A DNA stretch of 64,000 nt, from contig NZ_CP051299.1 in NCBI RefSeq assembly GCF_012530535.1, positions 1,674,001 to 1,738,000 on the forward strand, given 5' to 3'. Positions 40,926 through 54,823 of the stretch are shown one piece after another. The stretch's first letter is position 1. Each line of letters opens with the position of its first letter. Under the pieces are notes generated by a model. That model worked only from the letters and a program-made list of their open reading frames with translations. It was not told the DNA's origin and did not search any database. The translations under genes and the position numbers were made by a program. The DNA is from Microcella flavibacter (GTDB lineage: Bacteria; Actinomycetota; Actinomycetes; Actinomycetales; Microbacteriaceae).

Positions 40926-41555
40926 GTGTTCGTCATCATCGCCGACCAGGTGGACAGCCGGCACGATCGCGACCACGTGGACGAGGCGATCGGGATGCTC
41001 ACCGCACGGTTCGGCGACCGCCTGGTGCTGCCGCCCGAGCGCACGGCCGGCGACGAGCTGCAGCTGCTCGTCGCCGACGGCGCGACGGCCCTCGCCGCGA
41101 CCCTCGCCCTGCTGCGCGACGACCACTGGCGCGCGGGCCTCGGCCTCGGAGCGGTGCTCGAGCCCCTCCCCGCCGGCGTGCGCGAGGCCTCCGGGCCGGC
41201 GTTCATCGCGGCGCGGGCCGCGGTCGAGGCCGCCGAGCGCCGTCCGCTGCGCTGCGCCGTGCGCGGGGATGCCGGCGCGGAGGACCTCGGGGCGCTCGTC
41301 GACCTGCTGCTCGCGCAGCGCTCGCGCTGGAGCGCGCAGGGCTGGGAGCTGCACGACCTGCTCGAGCGCGGGCTCACCCAGGGCGAGGCCGCAGCGCAGC
41401 TCGGCATCACGCCCCAGGCGGCGAGCAAGCGGGCGCGCGCGGCCGGTCTGCGGGTGGACGCCGAGGCGCGGGCGGCGATCGGGCGGCTGCTCGACGACCG
41501 GGCCGGTGCCGCGGCGGACAGCGGGGAGGCACCGACGGGGGTCGCCGGTGCCTGA
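40926..41555 (+). CDS. SatD-like protein with C-terminal helix-turn-helix
   Basis: 209 residues. The N-terminal part FVIIADQVDSRHDRDHVDEA and the FGDRLVLPPERTAGDELQLL region resemble the SatD family, whose biochemical role is unclear. The C-terminal HTH is LTQGEAAAQLGITPQAASKRARAAGL, suggesting DNA binding. GTG at 40926 has GAGGAGGA upstream and a consensus promoter with a dyad over the -10, so it may control itself. It is followed by a membrane protein gene on the same strand 81 nt later, probably one transcript. Confidence 0.75.
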   Translation: MFVIIADQVDSRHDRDHVDEAIGMLTARFGDRLVLPPERTAGDELQLLVADGATALAATLALLRDDHWRAGLGLGAVLEPLPAGVREASGPAFIAARAAVEAAERRPLRCAVRGDAGAEDLGALVDLLLAQRSRWSAQGWELHDLLERGLTQGEAAAQLGITPQAASKRARAAGLRVDAEARAAIGRLLDDRAGAAADSGEAPTGVAGA

Positions 41556-41583
41556 CATGCTGGACGCCGCGGCCAGCGCCGCC

Positions 41584-41607
41584 GCCACTGCCACTGCCAC
41601 TGCCACT
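41584..41607. repeat. Hexanucleotide tandem repeat (GCCACT)4
   Basis: Four exact copies in the short gap between the SatD-like gene and the membrane protein gene. Slippage could change the spacing to the next gene. Confidence 0.85.
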
Positions 41608-41636
41608 GGTCGCCCGCCTCGAGAGGAGCCCCGCCC

Positions 41637-42197
41637 GTGCTAACCGCCCTCGCCCCGCTCGCCGCGGTCGTCGGCTCGAGCGCGATCGTGCTGCTCATCG
41701 GGCTCTGCACGGTGCTGGCGGTGCTCGCCACCACCGAGGATCAGCCGCGCCTCGTCCTGCCGGGCGCGGTCGTGCTCGTCATCGGCGGCATCGGCGTCGC
41801 CGCGGATCAGCCGCTCGTCGCCGCGGAGGCGCAGCTCGCCGCCGGGATCGCGCTCGCCGCGCTCGGGGTCGCCGGCGGCGGTCCGGCGGCGGCCCTCGTG
41901 CTGCGCGCGGCGACGCGCGGCGGATCACCGGGCCGCAACGGCGGCATCCTCGTCGGCGACGAGCCCGGGCGGGAAGTGCTGCGCGGGGGCACGACGATCG
42001 GGTTCCTCGAGCGCATCGTCGTCATCGCCGCGGCGGTGCTCGGCCGGTGGGAGCTGCTCGCGGCGCTCATCGCCGTGAAGGGCCTCGGCCGGTTCCGCGA
42101 CCTCGATGCCGGCGCCGCGACCGAGCGGTTCATCATCGGCACGCTCGTGAGCCTCATCTGGGCCGGCGCCGCCGGCGCCATCATCGCGCTCGCGTGA
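41637..42197 (+). CDS. Membrane protein paired with the SatD-like gene
   Basis: 186 residues, mostly hydrophobic, with about four to five transmembrane helices (roughly 6-30, 40-57, 63-90, 120-145, 163-185). A cytoplasmic-looking loop RAATRGGSPGRNGGILVGDE separates the halves. Its C-terminal part FLERIVVIAAAVLGRWELLAALIAVKGLGRF resembles small integral membrane proteins found next to SatD-like genes. GTG at 41637 follows AGGAG. The last 17 nt overlap the convergent glycosylase gene. Confidence 0.78.
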   Translation: MLTALAPLAAVVGSSAIVLLIGLCTVLAVLATTEDQPRLVLPGAVVLVIGGIGVAADQPLVAAEAQLAAGIALAALGVAGGGPAAALVLRAATRGGSPGRNGGILVGDEPGREVLRGGTTIGFLERIVVIAAAVLGRWELLAALIAVKGLGRFRDLDAGAATERFIIGTLVSLIWAGAAGAIIALA

Positions 42198-42837
42198 CCG
42201 CCGCGCGGTAGGGCGAGACAGTCGGGTCGTCGGCGATCCAGAACCGCCAGGGGAAGGCCGCTCCCCCGCCCGGGCCGCTCACCCCCACGCGCGGGCCCTG
42301 GCGGATGCTCGCGGGCTGCGGCGACGCCAGCGCGGTCGGGAGCTCGAGCGCGAGCCCGTCCGGGGCGCCGAGCACCGAGCCGGAGTCGCCGAGCAGCACG
42401 CCGAGCGCCTGCGCCAGCCGCGCCGGCCCGCGCGCGAGATCGCGGAACGGGATCGCCTGCGGTCCGCGGGCTCCCGCGCGGCGCTCGCGGGCGAGCTCCT
42501 CCCCCGCGACGACCTCGCCCGCGCGCAGCAGGATCGCGGCCGCCGCGCCCTCCTCGCCGCCGACCACGTTGACGCAGGTGTGCATGCCGTACGTGAAGTA
42601 GGCGTACACGTGGCCGGGGCCGAGGAACATCGGCGCGGTGCGCGGCGTCGGGCCGCGGAACGCGTGCGACCCGGGGTCCTCCGCGCCCCGGTACGCCTCG
42701 ACCTCGGTGAGCCGCACGCTCACACCGCGGCCGTGCAGCACCGCGCCCAGCAGACGCGGGGCGACGAGCACGGGGTCGCCGGCGAGCAGCGCGGCCGCCG
42801 CCGGGTCGGGCGCGGGGCGGGCATCCCGATCGGTCAT
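42181..42837 (-). CDS. 3-methyladenine DNA glycosylase (AAG/Mpg family)
   Basis: Excises alkylated purines from DNA. LTEVEAYRGAEDPGSHAFRG holds the catalytic Glu, and GPGHVYAYFTYGMHTCVNVV is the substrate-flipping strand. 218 residues is normal. The ATG at 42837 lies 10 nt after the argH stop, so it is probably co-transcribed with the arginine genes. It overlaps the membrane gene at 41637 tail to tail. Confidence 0.93.
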   Translation of the reverse strand: MTDRDARPAPDPAAAALLAGDPVLVAPRLLGAVLHGRGVSVRLTEVEAYRGAEDPGSHAFRGPTPRTAPMFLGPGHVYAYFTYGMHTCVNVVGGEEGAAAAILLRAGEVVAGEELARERRAGARGPQAIPFRDLARGPARLAQALGVLLGDSGSVLGAPDGLALELPTALASPQPASIRQGPRVGVSGPGGGAAFPWRFWIADDPTVSPYRAAVTRAR

Positions 42838-42847
42838 GGGGCGGCGA

Positions 42848-47337
<4,490 letters not shown>

Positions 47338-47338
<1 letters not shown>

Positions 47339-48489
47339 CAGGAGGAGTATGCGCTGTTCTCGTGGACGTAGTCGTGCGTGAGGTCGTTCGTGAGGATGGT
47401 GGCGGTCGCCTCGCCGACGCGGAGGTCGACGAGCACGTGCACGGCCCGACCGCTCAGGTCGACCTCGTCGCGCGGGCGATCGGGGCCGCCCGCGGTGCAG
47501 ACGCGCACGCCGTTCATGCTGACGTCGACGTCGTAGGGGTCGAAGGCGGCACCGGTCGTGCCGATCGCGGCGAGCACGCGGCCCCAGTTGGGGTCGTTGC
47601 CGAAGACCGCGGCCTTGAAGAGGTTGTTGCGGGCGATCGAGCGGCCCACCTCGACCGCGTCGTCCTCGGACGCTGCGCCGACGACCTCGATGCGGATGTC
47701 GTGGCTCGCGCCCTCGGCGTCGGACTGCAGCTGCGCGGCGAGATCGAGGCAGAGCGCGGTGAGCTCCGCCTCGAACGCCGCGGCGTCGGGGGCGATGCCG
47801 GATGCTCCGCTCGCCATGAGCGTCACCTGATCGTTGGTCGACATGCAGCCGTCGGAGTCGAGCCGATCGAAGCTGACGCGGGTCGCGCGGCGCAGCGCCG
47901 CATCGAGGTCCGGAGCCGGGAGGTCGACGTCGGTCGTGATGACCACGAGCATGGTCGCAAGGCCCGGGGCGAGCATCCCGGCGCCCTTCGCGATGCCGCC
48001 GATCGCCCAGCCGTCGCCGCGGCGCTCGGCCGTCTTCGGCACGCTGTCGGTGGTCATGATGGCGCGGGCCGCGTCCATTCCGCCCTCGGCGCCGAGCGCG
48101 GCGGCGGCCGCGGTGACGCCCGCGAGGAGGCGGTCGCGATCGAGCTGCTCGCCGATGAGGCCGGTCGAGCAGACGAGCACCTCGCCCGCCCCGACCTCGA
48201 GCGCCTCGGCGACGGCCTCCGCCGTGGCGTGCGTCGTCTGGAAGCCCTGCGCGCCGGTGAAGCAGTTGGCGCCGCCCGAGTTGAGAACGATCGCGGCGAC
48301 CTCGCCGTCGGCGATCGCCTGCTGCGACCAGATGATGGGGTTGGCCTTCGCCCGGTTGCTCGTGAACACCGCGGCGGCGGCGCGGCGCGGGCCGCGGTTG
48401 ACGATGAGGGCGAGGTCGGCGGCGCCGGAGCTCTTCAACCCGCAGGCGACGCCCGCGGCCTCGAAGCCGGCGGGGGCGGTCACGGTCAC
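47338..48489 (-). CDS. argJ: Glutamate N-acetyltransferase / amino-acid acetyltransferase
   Basis: Recycles the acetyl group from acetylornithine to glutamate. The self-cleavage site is in [21 protein letters not shown], where the Thr of ATML becomes the nucleophile of the beta chain. Motifs [14 protein letters not shown]-like ([17 protein letters not shown]) and [12 protein letters not shown] are present. 383 residues. GTG at 48489 overlaps the argC stop (GTGA). Whether it also makes acetylglutamate from acetyl-CoA cannot be told. Confidence 0.95.
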
Positions 48490-49532
48490 GGGGCGACTCC
48501 GTCGAGGGGAAGGCCGAGCGTCTCGGGCAGTCCGAGCGCGATGTTGAGCGACTGCACGGCGGCGCCGGCCGTGCCCTTCACGAGGTTGTCGAGGGCGATG
48601 ACGATGACGACCCGGCCGGCGTCCTCGTCGACGGCGAGCCCGATCAGCGCTGTGTTGGCCCCGAGCGCGGCGGCCGTCGTCGGGAAGGAGCCCTCGGGCA
48701 GCAGGTGCACGAAGGGCTCATCGGCGTAGAGGCCATCCCACGCGGCGCGCACGGCGGCCGGGTCGGTGCCGGGCACGAGGCGCGCGGTGACGGTCGCGAG
48801 GATGCCGCGGCTCATCGGCACGAGCACGGGCGTGAACGAGATGGTCGGGTCGACGCCGCCCGCGAGCCGCACGTTCTGCAGGATCTCGGGGATGTGCCGG
48901 TGCACGCCGCCGACCGCGTAGGGCGCGGCCGAGCCGAGGATCTCGCTCGCGAGGAGGTTCGTCTTCAGCGCCCGGCCGGCGCCGCTCGGGCCGACGGCGA
49001 GGGCGGCGGTGAGATCGCCGGGCTCGATGAGCCCGGCATGGATGCCCGGCACGAGGCCGAGCGAGACGGCCGTGACGTTGCAGCCGGGCACCGCGATGCG
49101 CCGCGCGCCGACGAGGGCCTCGCGCTGGCGCGATCCGTCGGCGTGCGGGAGCTCCGGGAGCCCGTACGCCCACGCGCCGTGGTGCTCGCCGCCGTAGTAG
49201 CGCGCCCAGTCCTCGCCGCTCGTCAACCGGTGATCGGCGCCGAGGTCGAGCACGATCGTGTCGTCGGGCAGCTGCGCGGCGATGGCGCCGGAGGTGCCGT
49301 GCGGCAGGGCGAGCACGACGACGTCGTGCCCGGCGAGCTGCTCGGGGCTGGTCTCGGTGAAGCGCAGGTCGGCGAGGGAGCGCAGGTGCGGGTGCACGTC
49401 GATGACGCGCTCGCCGGCGTTCGAGTGCGCGGTCGCCCGGCGCACCTCGAACTCGGGGTGGGCCGCGAGCATGCGCAGCGCCTCACCCCCGGCGTAGCCG
49501 CTCGCGCCGGCCACCGCGACTGAATACGGCAT
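48486..49532 (-). CDS. argC: N-acetyl-gamma-glutamyl-phosphate reductase
   Basis: NADPH-dependent reductase and first gene of the arginine cluster. The Rossmann start is [19 protein letters not shown]. The catalytic Cys lies in [15 protein letters not shown], and GVHRHIPEI holds the active-site His. 348 residues. No ribosome site; TAAGCT ends 6 nt before the ATG, so the operon message is probably leaderless. I see no clear ARG-box palindrome in the 27-base gap to pheT. Confidence 0.96.
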   Translation of the reverse strand: MPYSVAVAGASGYAGGEALRMLAAHPEFEVRRATAHSNAGERVIDVHPHLRSLADLRFTETSPEQLAGHDVVVLALPHGTSGAIAAQLPDDTIVLDLGADHRLTSGEDWARYYGGEHHGAWAYGLPELPHADGSRQREALVGARRIAVPGCNVTAVSLGLVPGIHAGLIEPGDLTAALAVGPSGAGRALKTNLLASEILGSAAPYAVGGVHRHIPEILQNVRLAGGVDPTISFTPVLVPMSRGILATVTARLVPGTDPAAVRAAWDGLYADEPFVHLLPEGSFPTTAAALGANTALIGLAVDEDAGRVVIVIALDNLVKGTAGAAVQSLNIALGLPETLGLPLDGVAP

Positions 49533-49538
49533 GCCTCT

Positions 49539-49544
49539 AGCTTA
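49539..49544 (-). promoter_or_regulatory. -10 element of the arg operon, probable leaderless promoter
   Basis: TAAGCT on the minus strand ends 6 nt before the argC ATG. Confidence 0.55.
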
Positions 49545-49559
49545 GGAGCCGCTCGAGGC

Positions 49560-52073
49560 TCAGCCGCGCAGCACGGCGCCGAAGCGCTCGGCCGCGAGCG
49601 CGAGCCCGGCGTTCTTCGCCTCGGTCGCCTCGGCCGCGGTGAGCGTGCGGTCGGCCGCCCGGAACCGCAGCGCGAGCGTGAGCGACTTCGTGCCGGGCTC
49701 GAGGCCCTCGCCGCGGTAGTCGTCGACGAGCACGGCCTGCTCGAGCAGCGCGCCCGCGCCCTCGACGACCGCGTCGCGCACGGCGCCCGCGGGGGCGTCG
49801 AGCGGCACGACCACCGAGAGGTCCTGCGTCGCCGCCGGGTAGCCGACGATCGGCGCGGCCTGCACGATGCCGTCGCCGAGCGCGACGAGCCGGTCGAGGT
49901 CGAGCTCGACGACGCCGACGCGGCGCGGCAGGTCGCGCTCCTCCGCGATCGCGGGAAGCAGCTCGCCCGCGATGCCGACGCGCTCGTCGCCGACGAGCAG
50001 CACGGCCGTGCGGCCGGGGTGCAGGGCGGGGTGCGCGCCCGACTCGATGCGCAGGCTCACGCCCGCGACGGCGGCGATGGTGCGAGCGGCGTCGAGCGCG
50101 TCGGCGAGCCCGGCGGGCTCCGGCTGCTGGCCGATGCCGCGGGCACGTTGATCGCCGACGACGAGCGCGGCCACCGACCAGGGCTGGTGCGGGATGCTCT
50201 GCTCGAGCTCGCGCAGGGCATCCTCATCCGGCCGCGCCGTGCCGAACGGCACGCTCGGCACGCCGTACTCGCGCCCCTGCTCGGGCAGGAACACGCGCCC
50301 GATCTCGAAGACCGCGAGGTCGGTGAGGCCGCGGGCGAGGTTGCGGTGCGCGATCGCGGTGAGCCCGGGGAGCAGGCTGCGGCGCAGCATGGCGGTCTCG
50401 GCGTCGATGGCGTTGGCGAGGCGCATCTGCGCGACGCCCTCGCCGGCCATGAGCTCGTTGTCGGAACTCGAGACGAAGGGGTAGGCGAGCACCTCGGTGA
50501 GCCCGGCGGCGGCGAGCGCCTGCCCCAGCGCGCGGCGGACGCGCTGCGAGCGGGTGAGCCCGCGGCCGGGCGGGGCGACGGGCAGCGTCGCGGGGATGCG
50601 GTCGTAGCCGACGATGCGCGCGATCTCCTCGACGAGCGAGGGCGCGTCCACGAGATCGGGCCGCCAGCTGGGCGGCTCGACGAGCCAGCCCTCGCCCTCC
50701 GGCTTGATGCGGCAGCCAACCGCGATGAGCGAGTCGGTGATCTCGTCGAGGGAGTAGTCGACGCCGATGAGGCGGTCGGCGAAGCCCTCGGGCAGCGCGA
50801 TCGAGTCGGGGCGCTTGGCCTCGATCCAGGCCGAGCCGAGGTCGTCGACGGTGCCGCCGGCGAGCTCGACCAGCAGGTCGACGACGCGCTGCGCGGCGGG
50901 CTCGGCGACGAGCGGGTCGACGCCGCGGGCGAAGCGCTTCGAGGCCTCGCTCGGCAGCTTGTGGCGGCGCGCGCTGCGGGCGATCGACACGGGGTCGAAG
51001 TTCGCGGCCTCGATGAGCACGTCGCGCGTGGTCGCGTCGACCTCGGTGTGGGCGCCGCCCATGACGCCCGCGATGCCGATGGGGCCGGAGTCGTCGGTGA
51101 TGAGCAGATCCTCGGCGTCGAGCGTGCGCGTCTGGTCGTCGAGGGTGACGATCGTCTCCCCCGCGACGGCGCGGCGCACAACGATGCCGCCACTGAGCTT
51201 GCCGAGGTCGTAGGCGTGCAGCGGCTGCCCGAGCTCGAGCATCACGTAGTTGGTGATGTCGACGGGCAGCGAGATCGACCGGATGCCGGCGAGCCCCAGC
51301 CGGCTCGCCATCCATGCGGGCGTCGGCCGCGAGGGGTCGATATCGCGCACGACGCGCGTGACGAAGACGTCGCAGCCGCGGCGCCCGCGCACGGGGGCGC
51401 GGTCGTCGACGAGCACGGCGAAGCCCGTGCCCTCCCCCGGCTCGGAGCGCTTGGCCGGGTCGCGCAGCACCGCGCCGGTCGAGTTGGCGTACTCGCGCGC
51501 GATGCCCCGCACCGAGAGCGCATAGCCGCGGTCGGGCGTGACGTTGACCTCGACGGCGATGTCGTCGAGCCCGAGCAGCGCGATCGCGTCGGTGCCCGGC
51601 TCGGCGTCGAGGCCGAGCGTCTCGAGGCGCAGGATGCCGTCGTGCTCGTCGCCGAGACCGAGCTCGCGGGCGCTCGCGATCATGCCGTCGGAGACGTGGC
51701 CGTAGGTCGTGCGCGCCGAGATGGGGAACGGCCCGGGCAGCACCGCGCCGGGCAGACTCACGACCACCTTGTCGCCGACCATGAAGTTGCGGGCGCCGCA
51801 GACGATGCCGCGCACCTCCCGCTCGCCGTCCTCTTCCCGCACGCCCGTCGCGACCTGGCACCAGCGGATGGTCTTGCCGTTCTTCTGCGGCTCCTCGACG
51901 AAGTCGAGCACCTCGCCGACGACGATCGGCCCGGTGAGGGCGCCGCCGTGCACGCCCTCCTCCTCGAGCCCGACCTTGACGAGGGCGGCGTGGAGGTGGT
52001 CGGCGTCATCGGCGGGCGAGCCCTGCGCGGGCACGTCGACGTACTCGCGGAGCCACGAGAGGGGGATGCGCAT
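49560..52073 (-). CDS. pheT: Phenylalanyl-tRNA synthetase beta subunit
   Basis: 837 residues with the full bacterial layout. The N-terminal LSWLREYVDVP is followed by a tRNA-binding EMAP-like domain (VVGEVLDFVEEPQKNGKTIRW). B3/B4 editing domain (DITNYVMLELGQPLHAYDL), B5 domains and a synthetase-like domain follow, and the C-terminal FDX-ACB domain is about residues 745-837. The ATG at 52073 overlaps the pheS stop by one base; the upstream frame is a pheS shadow. It is the last gene of the pair, 27 nt before argC. Confidence 0.97.
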   Translation of the reverse strand: MRIPLSWLREYVDVPAQGSPADDADHLHAALVKVGLEEEGVHGGALTGPIVVGEVLDFVEEPQKNGKTIRWCQVATGVREEDGEREVRGIVCGARNFMVGDKVVVSLPGAVLPGPFPISARTTYGHVSDGMIASARELGLGDEHDGILRLETLGLDAEPGTDAIALLGLDDIAVEVNVTPDRGYALSVRGIAREYANSTGAVLRDPAKRSEPGEGTGFAVLVDDRAPVRGRRGCDVFVTRVVRDIDPSRPTPAWMASRLGLAGIRSISLPVDITNYVMLELGQPLHAYDLGKLSGGIVVRRAVAGETIVTLDDQTRTLDAEDLLITDDSGPIGIAGVMGGAHTEVDATTRDVLIEAANFDPVSIARSARRHKLPSEASKRFARGVDPLVAEPAAQRVVDLLVELAGGTVDDLGSAWIEAKRPDSIALPEGFADRLIGVDYSLDEITDSLIAVGCRIKPEGEGWLVEPPSWRPDLVDAPSLVEEIARIVGYDRIPATLPVAPPGRGLTRSQRVRRALGQALAAAGLTEVLAYPFVSSSDNELMAGEGVAQMRLANAIDAETAMLRRSLLPGLTAIAHRNLARGLTDLAVFEIGRVFLPEQGREYGVPSVPFGTARPDEDALRELEQSIPHQPWSVAALVVGDQRARGIGQQPEPAGLADALDAARTIAAVAGVSLRIESGAHPALHPGRTAVLLVGDERVGIAGELLPAIAEERDLPRRVGVVELDLDRLVALGDGIVQAAPIVGYPAATQDLSVVVPLDAPAGAVRDAVVEGAGALLEQAVLVDDYRGEGLEPGTKSLTLALRFRAADRTLTAAEATEAKNAGLALAAERFGAVLRG

Positions 52074-53113
52074 CAGACCACCATTCCGAACTGCTGGGAG
52101 AAGCGCACGTCGCCCTCGATCATGTCGCGCATGTCCTGGACGCCGTTGCGGAACATGAGCGTGCGCTCGATGCCCATGCCGAAGGCGAAGCCCTGGTACA
52201 CGTCGGGGTCGATGCCCGCCGCGCGCAGCACGTTCGGGTTGACCATGCCGCAGCCGCCCCACTCGATCCAGCGCGGCCCGTCGCGGAACGTCGGGTGCCA
52301 GACGTCGAGCTCGGCGCTCGGCTCGGTGAAGGGGAAGTAGTTGGGGCGCAGGCGGATGCGCGCGCCCTCGCCGATGATGGCCCGCGCGAGGTGCTCGAGC
52401 GTGCCGCGGAGGTGAGCCATGGTGAGGCCCTTATCGATCGCGATGCCCTCCATCTGGTGGAAGACCGGCGTGTGCGTCGCGTCGAGCTCGTCCTTGCGGA
52501 ACGTTCGACCCGGCGAGACGACGTAGACGGGCAGCGGCCGCTCGAGCAGCGAGCGGATCTGCACGGGGCTCGTCTGCGTGCGCAGCAGCAGGTGCTTCTC
52601 GATCGGGTCGACGAAGAAGGTGTCCTGCGTGCCGCGCGCGGGGTGGTCGGCGTCCATGTTGAGGGCGTCGAAGTTGAACCACTCGTTCTCGAGCTCGGGC
52701 CCCTCCGCGACCTCCCAGCCCATCGCGACGAAGACGTCGCTCATCTGCTCCATCATCGTGGTGAGGGGATGGCGGGCTCCGGCGAGCCCCAGGGGGGCGA
52801 CCGCCGTCACGTCCACAGTCTCCGCCGCCAGGCGGGCCTGCTCCTCGGCGGCGGCGAGCTCGGCCTCGCGGGCCGCGATCGCCTGGTTCACGCGGCCGCG
52901 GGCCTGGCCCATGAGCTTGCCGGCCGCGGCCTTCTGCTCGTTCGGCAGGTCGCGCAGGCCGGCGTTGAGCCGCGCGAGCGGCGAGCTCTCTCCGGCATGC
53001 GCCGCGCGGGCGCGCTTGAGGGCGGCCAGGTCGGGGGCGTCGGCGACGGCGGCGAGGGCCGCCTCGACGACCGCCGCGACGGACGACTCGGTGAGGTCGG
53101 GGGTGTCAGGCAC
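52073..53113 (-). CDS. pheS: Phenylalanyl-tRNA synthetase alpha subunit
   Basis: Class II synthetase of 346 residues. An N-terminal coiled-coil arm of about 90 residues binds tRNA. Motif 2 is FRKDELDATHTPVFHQMEG, motif 3 GFAFGMGIERTLMF, and GCGMVNPNVLRAAG lies near the active site. GTG start at 53113; TAGACT ends 8 nt upstream. No T-box or attenuator is visible because the leader is almost absent. Confidence 0.97.
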   Translation of the reverse strand: MPDTPDLTESSVAAVVEAALAAVADAPDLAALKRARAAHAGESSPLARLNAGLRDLPNEQKAAAGKLMGQARGRVNQAIAAREAELAAAEEQARLAAETVDVTAVAPLGLAGARHPLTTMMEQMSDVFVAMGWEVAEGPELENEWFNFDALNMDADHPARGTQDTFFVDPIEKHLLLRTQTSPVQIRSLLERPLPVYVVSPGRTFRKDELDATHTPVFHQMEGIAIDKGLTMAHLRGTLEHLARAIIGEGARIRLRPNYFPFTEPSAELDVWHPTFRDGPRWIEWGGCGMVNPNVLRAAGIDPDVYQGFAFGMGIERTLMFRNGVQDMRDMIEGDVRFSQQFGMVV

Positions 53114-53121
53114 GAGACGAG

Positions 53122-53127
53122 AGTCTA
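53122..53127 (-). promoter_or_regulatory. -10 element of pheST
   Basis: TAGACT on the minus strand ends 8 nt before the GTG start of pheS. Confidence 0.55.
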
Positions 53128-53131
53128 GCCA

Positions 53132-53171
53132 GGATGCCCGGGCGGGCCCGCGCGGCGGGAGCCGGGCATCC
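53132..53171. terminator. Hairpin terminator after the glu transporter operon
   Basis: GGATGCCCGG (53132-53141) and CCGGGCATCC (53162-53171) are perfect arms around a GC-rich 20-base loop, between the gluD stop and the pheS promoter. Confidence 0.6.
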
Positions 53172-53182
53172 CGTACCGCCCG

Positions 53183-54106
53183 TCACTGGATGGAGCCGCT
53201 GCCGCCCGTGTAATCGCTCTCGGTGCGGTGCCGCGACCGCTCGGCCGCGCGCTGCACGGGCACGACCGTGGTGTCGGCCATCTCGCCGATCGCGCTGCGC
53301 GCCGCACGACGGGTCGCCCGCCCGCCCGGCGTGCGGGAGGCGAGGCGCCGGGCGATGTACGACAGCGTCAGGTTGACGATGAGGAACGCGCCGAGCGTGA
53401 TGACGAAGAACGAGAAGCCGTACTGCGAGAAGCCGTAGAACTCGGCCAGGGTGCGCTGGCGGCGCACGAGCTCCTCGAGGCCGACGATGTAGCCGAGCGA
53501 CGAGTCCTTCAGCAGCACCACGAGCTGCGCGACGATGATCGGCGTCATCGAGCGGAAGGCCTGCGGGAACTCGATGAGCAGGCGCGCCTTGAGCGGCGTG
53601 AGCCCGAGGGCGAGGCCCGCCTCGCGCTGACCCTTCGGCAGGGCCACGATGCCCGAGCGCAGCGCCTCGCCGATGATCGCGCCGTTGTACAGGCCGAGGC
53701 CCAGTACGACGGCCCAGTACTGCGAGGTCGCGAAGAGGATGAGGATGAAGAACATCATCAGCAGCACGGGCATGCCGCGGAAGAACTCGAGCACGATGGT
53801 GGTGGGCACGCGCACGAGCGCGACCTTCGACAGGCGCAGCACGGCGAAGACGCTGCCGAGCACGACCGCGATCACGCTCGCGATGACGGCGACCTGCAGG
53901 GTGACGAGCAGCGCGCCGCCGAGGGCCGACCAGACGAGCGGGTCCTGGAAGATGTCCCAGCGCTCGTAGTCGAAGAGCCCCTCGCCGCCGAGGGTCAGCA
54001 GTACCCAGGCGAGCACGCCCGCGAGCAGCAGGCCGGTGGCGATCGAGGCGATGAGCGAGCGTCGGCGGGCCTTCGGGCCGGGGACGTCGTAGAGCACGGA
54101 GGTCAT
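53183..54106 (-). CDS. gluD: Glutamate-type ABC transporter permease GluD
   Basis: 307 residues with several transmembrane helices of the HisMQ type. The EAA loop reads EALRSGIVALPKGQREAGLALGL, which contacts the ATPase. A 45-residue basic/polar C-terminal tail (RRLASRTPGGRATRRAARSAIG) extends into the cytoplasm as in corynebacterial GluD. The ATG overlaps the gluC stop by 4 nt. The specific substrate, glutamate, is inferred from the whole-operon layout. Confidence 0.9.
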   Translation of the reverse strand: MTSVLYDVPGPKARRRSLIASIATGLLLAGVLAWVLLTLGGEGLFDYERWDIFQDPLVWSALGGALLVTLQVAVIASVIAVVLGSVFAVLRLSKVALVRVPTTIVLEFFRGMPVLLMMFFILILFATSQYWAVVLGLGLYNGAIIGEALRSGIVALPKGQREAGLALGLTPLKARLLIEFPQAFRSMTPIIVAQLVVLLKDSSLGYIVGLEELVRRQRTLAEFYGFSQYGFSFFVITLGAFLIVNLTLSYIARRLASRTPGGRATRRAARSAIGEMADTTVVPVQRAAERSRHRTESDYTGGSGSIQ

Positions 54107-54750
54107 CGGAGCACCGCCACCTTCTTCTCGAGCGCATCGGCGAGACGGCCGAGCGGAATGGTGATGGCGAGGTAGCAGAGGGCGATCACGACGAAGATCA
54201 GGATGGTCTCGTTCGCGTAGGCGTTCGCGAGACGGCGGCTCGAGGCGAAGAGCTCGAAGACGAGGAAGCCGCCGGCGACGGAGGTGTTCTTGGTCAGGGC
54301 GATCGTGACGTTGAGGATCGGCGGGATGACCGAGCGCACGGCCTGCGGCAGGATCACGTGGCGCGCCGTCTGCCCGAAGGTCAGACCGATCGAGCGGGCG
54401 GCCTCGGCCTGGCCGACCGGCACCGAGTTGACGCCCGAGCGGATCGCCTCCGAGAAGAACGGCGCCGTGTACAGCGTGAGCGCGACGATCGCGCTGAACT
54501 GGAAGTCGATGATGACGCCGAGGCGCGGCATGACGAAGACGAGCAGGAAGAACACGAGCGTGAGCGGGGTGTTGCGCAGCAGCTCGGTGAAGCCGGTCGC
54601 GACCCAGCGCAGGCTCGGCACGGGCGAGATGCGCATGACGGCGAGCACGACGCCGAGGGGCAGCGCCAGCAGGAACGTGAGCGCGAGCATCCTCAGGGTG
54701 GCGAGGAAGCCCTCGAGCAGGACGTCGCCGCTCTCGATCAGGAATTGCAC
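54103..54750 (-). CDS. gluC: Glutamate-type ABC transporter permease GluC
   Basis: 215 residues, five transmembrane helices. The EAA loop is SEAIRSGVNSVPVGQAEAARS followed by IGLTFGQTARHVILPQAVR. It begins MQFLIESGDVLLEGFLATLRM. It forms the membrane channel with GluD. It is separated from gluB by a 73-nt gap holding a strong hairpin. Confidence 0.9.
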   Translation of the reverse strand: MQFLIESGDVLLEGFLATLRMLALTFLLALPLGVVLAVMRISPVPSLRWVATGFTELLRNTPLTLVFFLLVFVMPRLGVIIDFQFSAIVALTLYTAPFFSEAIRSGVNSVPVGQAEAARSIGLTFGQTARHVILPQAVRSVIPPILNVTIALTKNTSVAGGFLVFELFASSRRLANAYANETILIFVVIALCYLAITIPLGRLADALEKKVAVLR

Positions 54751-54781
54751 GGTGCCTCGTCTCGTCGGGCGGGATCAGGAT

Positions 54782-54812
54782 GGCGCGGGGCGGCCGGTGG
54801 CCGCCCCGCGCC
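54782..54812. terminator. Intercistronic hairpin between gluB and gluC
   Basis: Fourteen-base perfect GC-rich arms (54782-54795, 54799-54812) with a GGT loop. It begins 11 nt after the gluB stop. It would end part of the transcripts or protect the gluAB message from decay, so the binding protein is made in excess over the permeases. Confidence 0.75.
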
Positions 54813-54823
54813 GGGAGAGCTGA

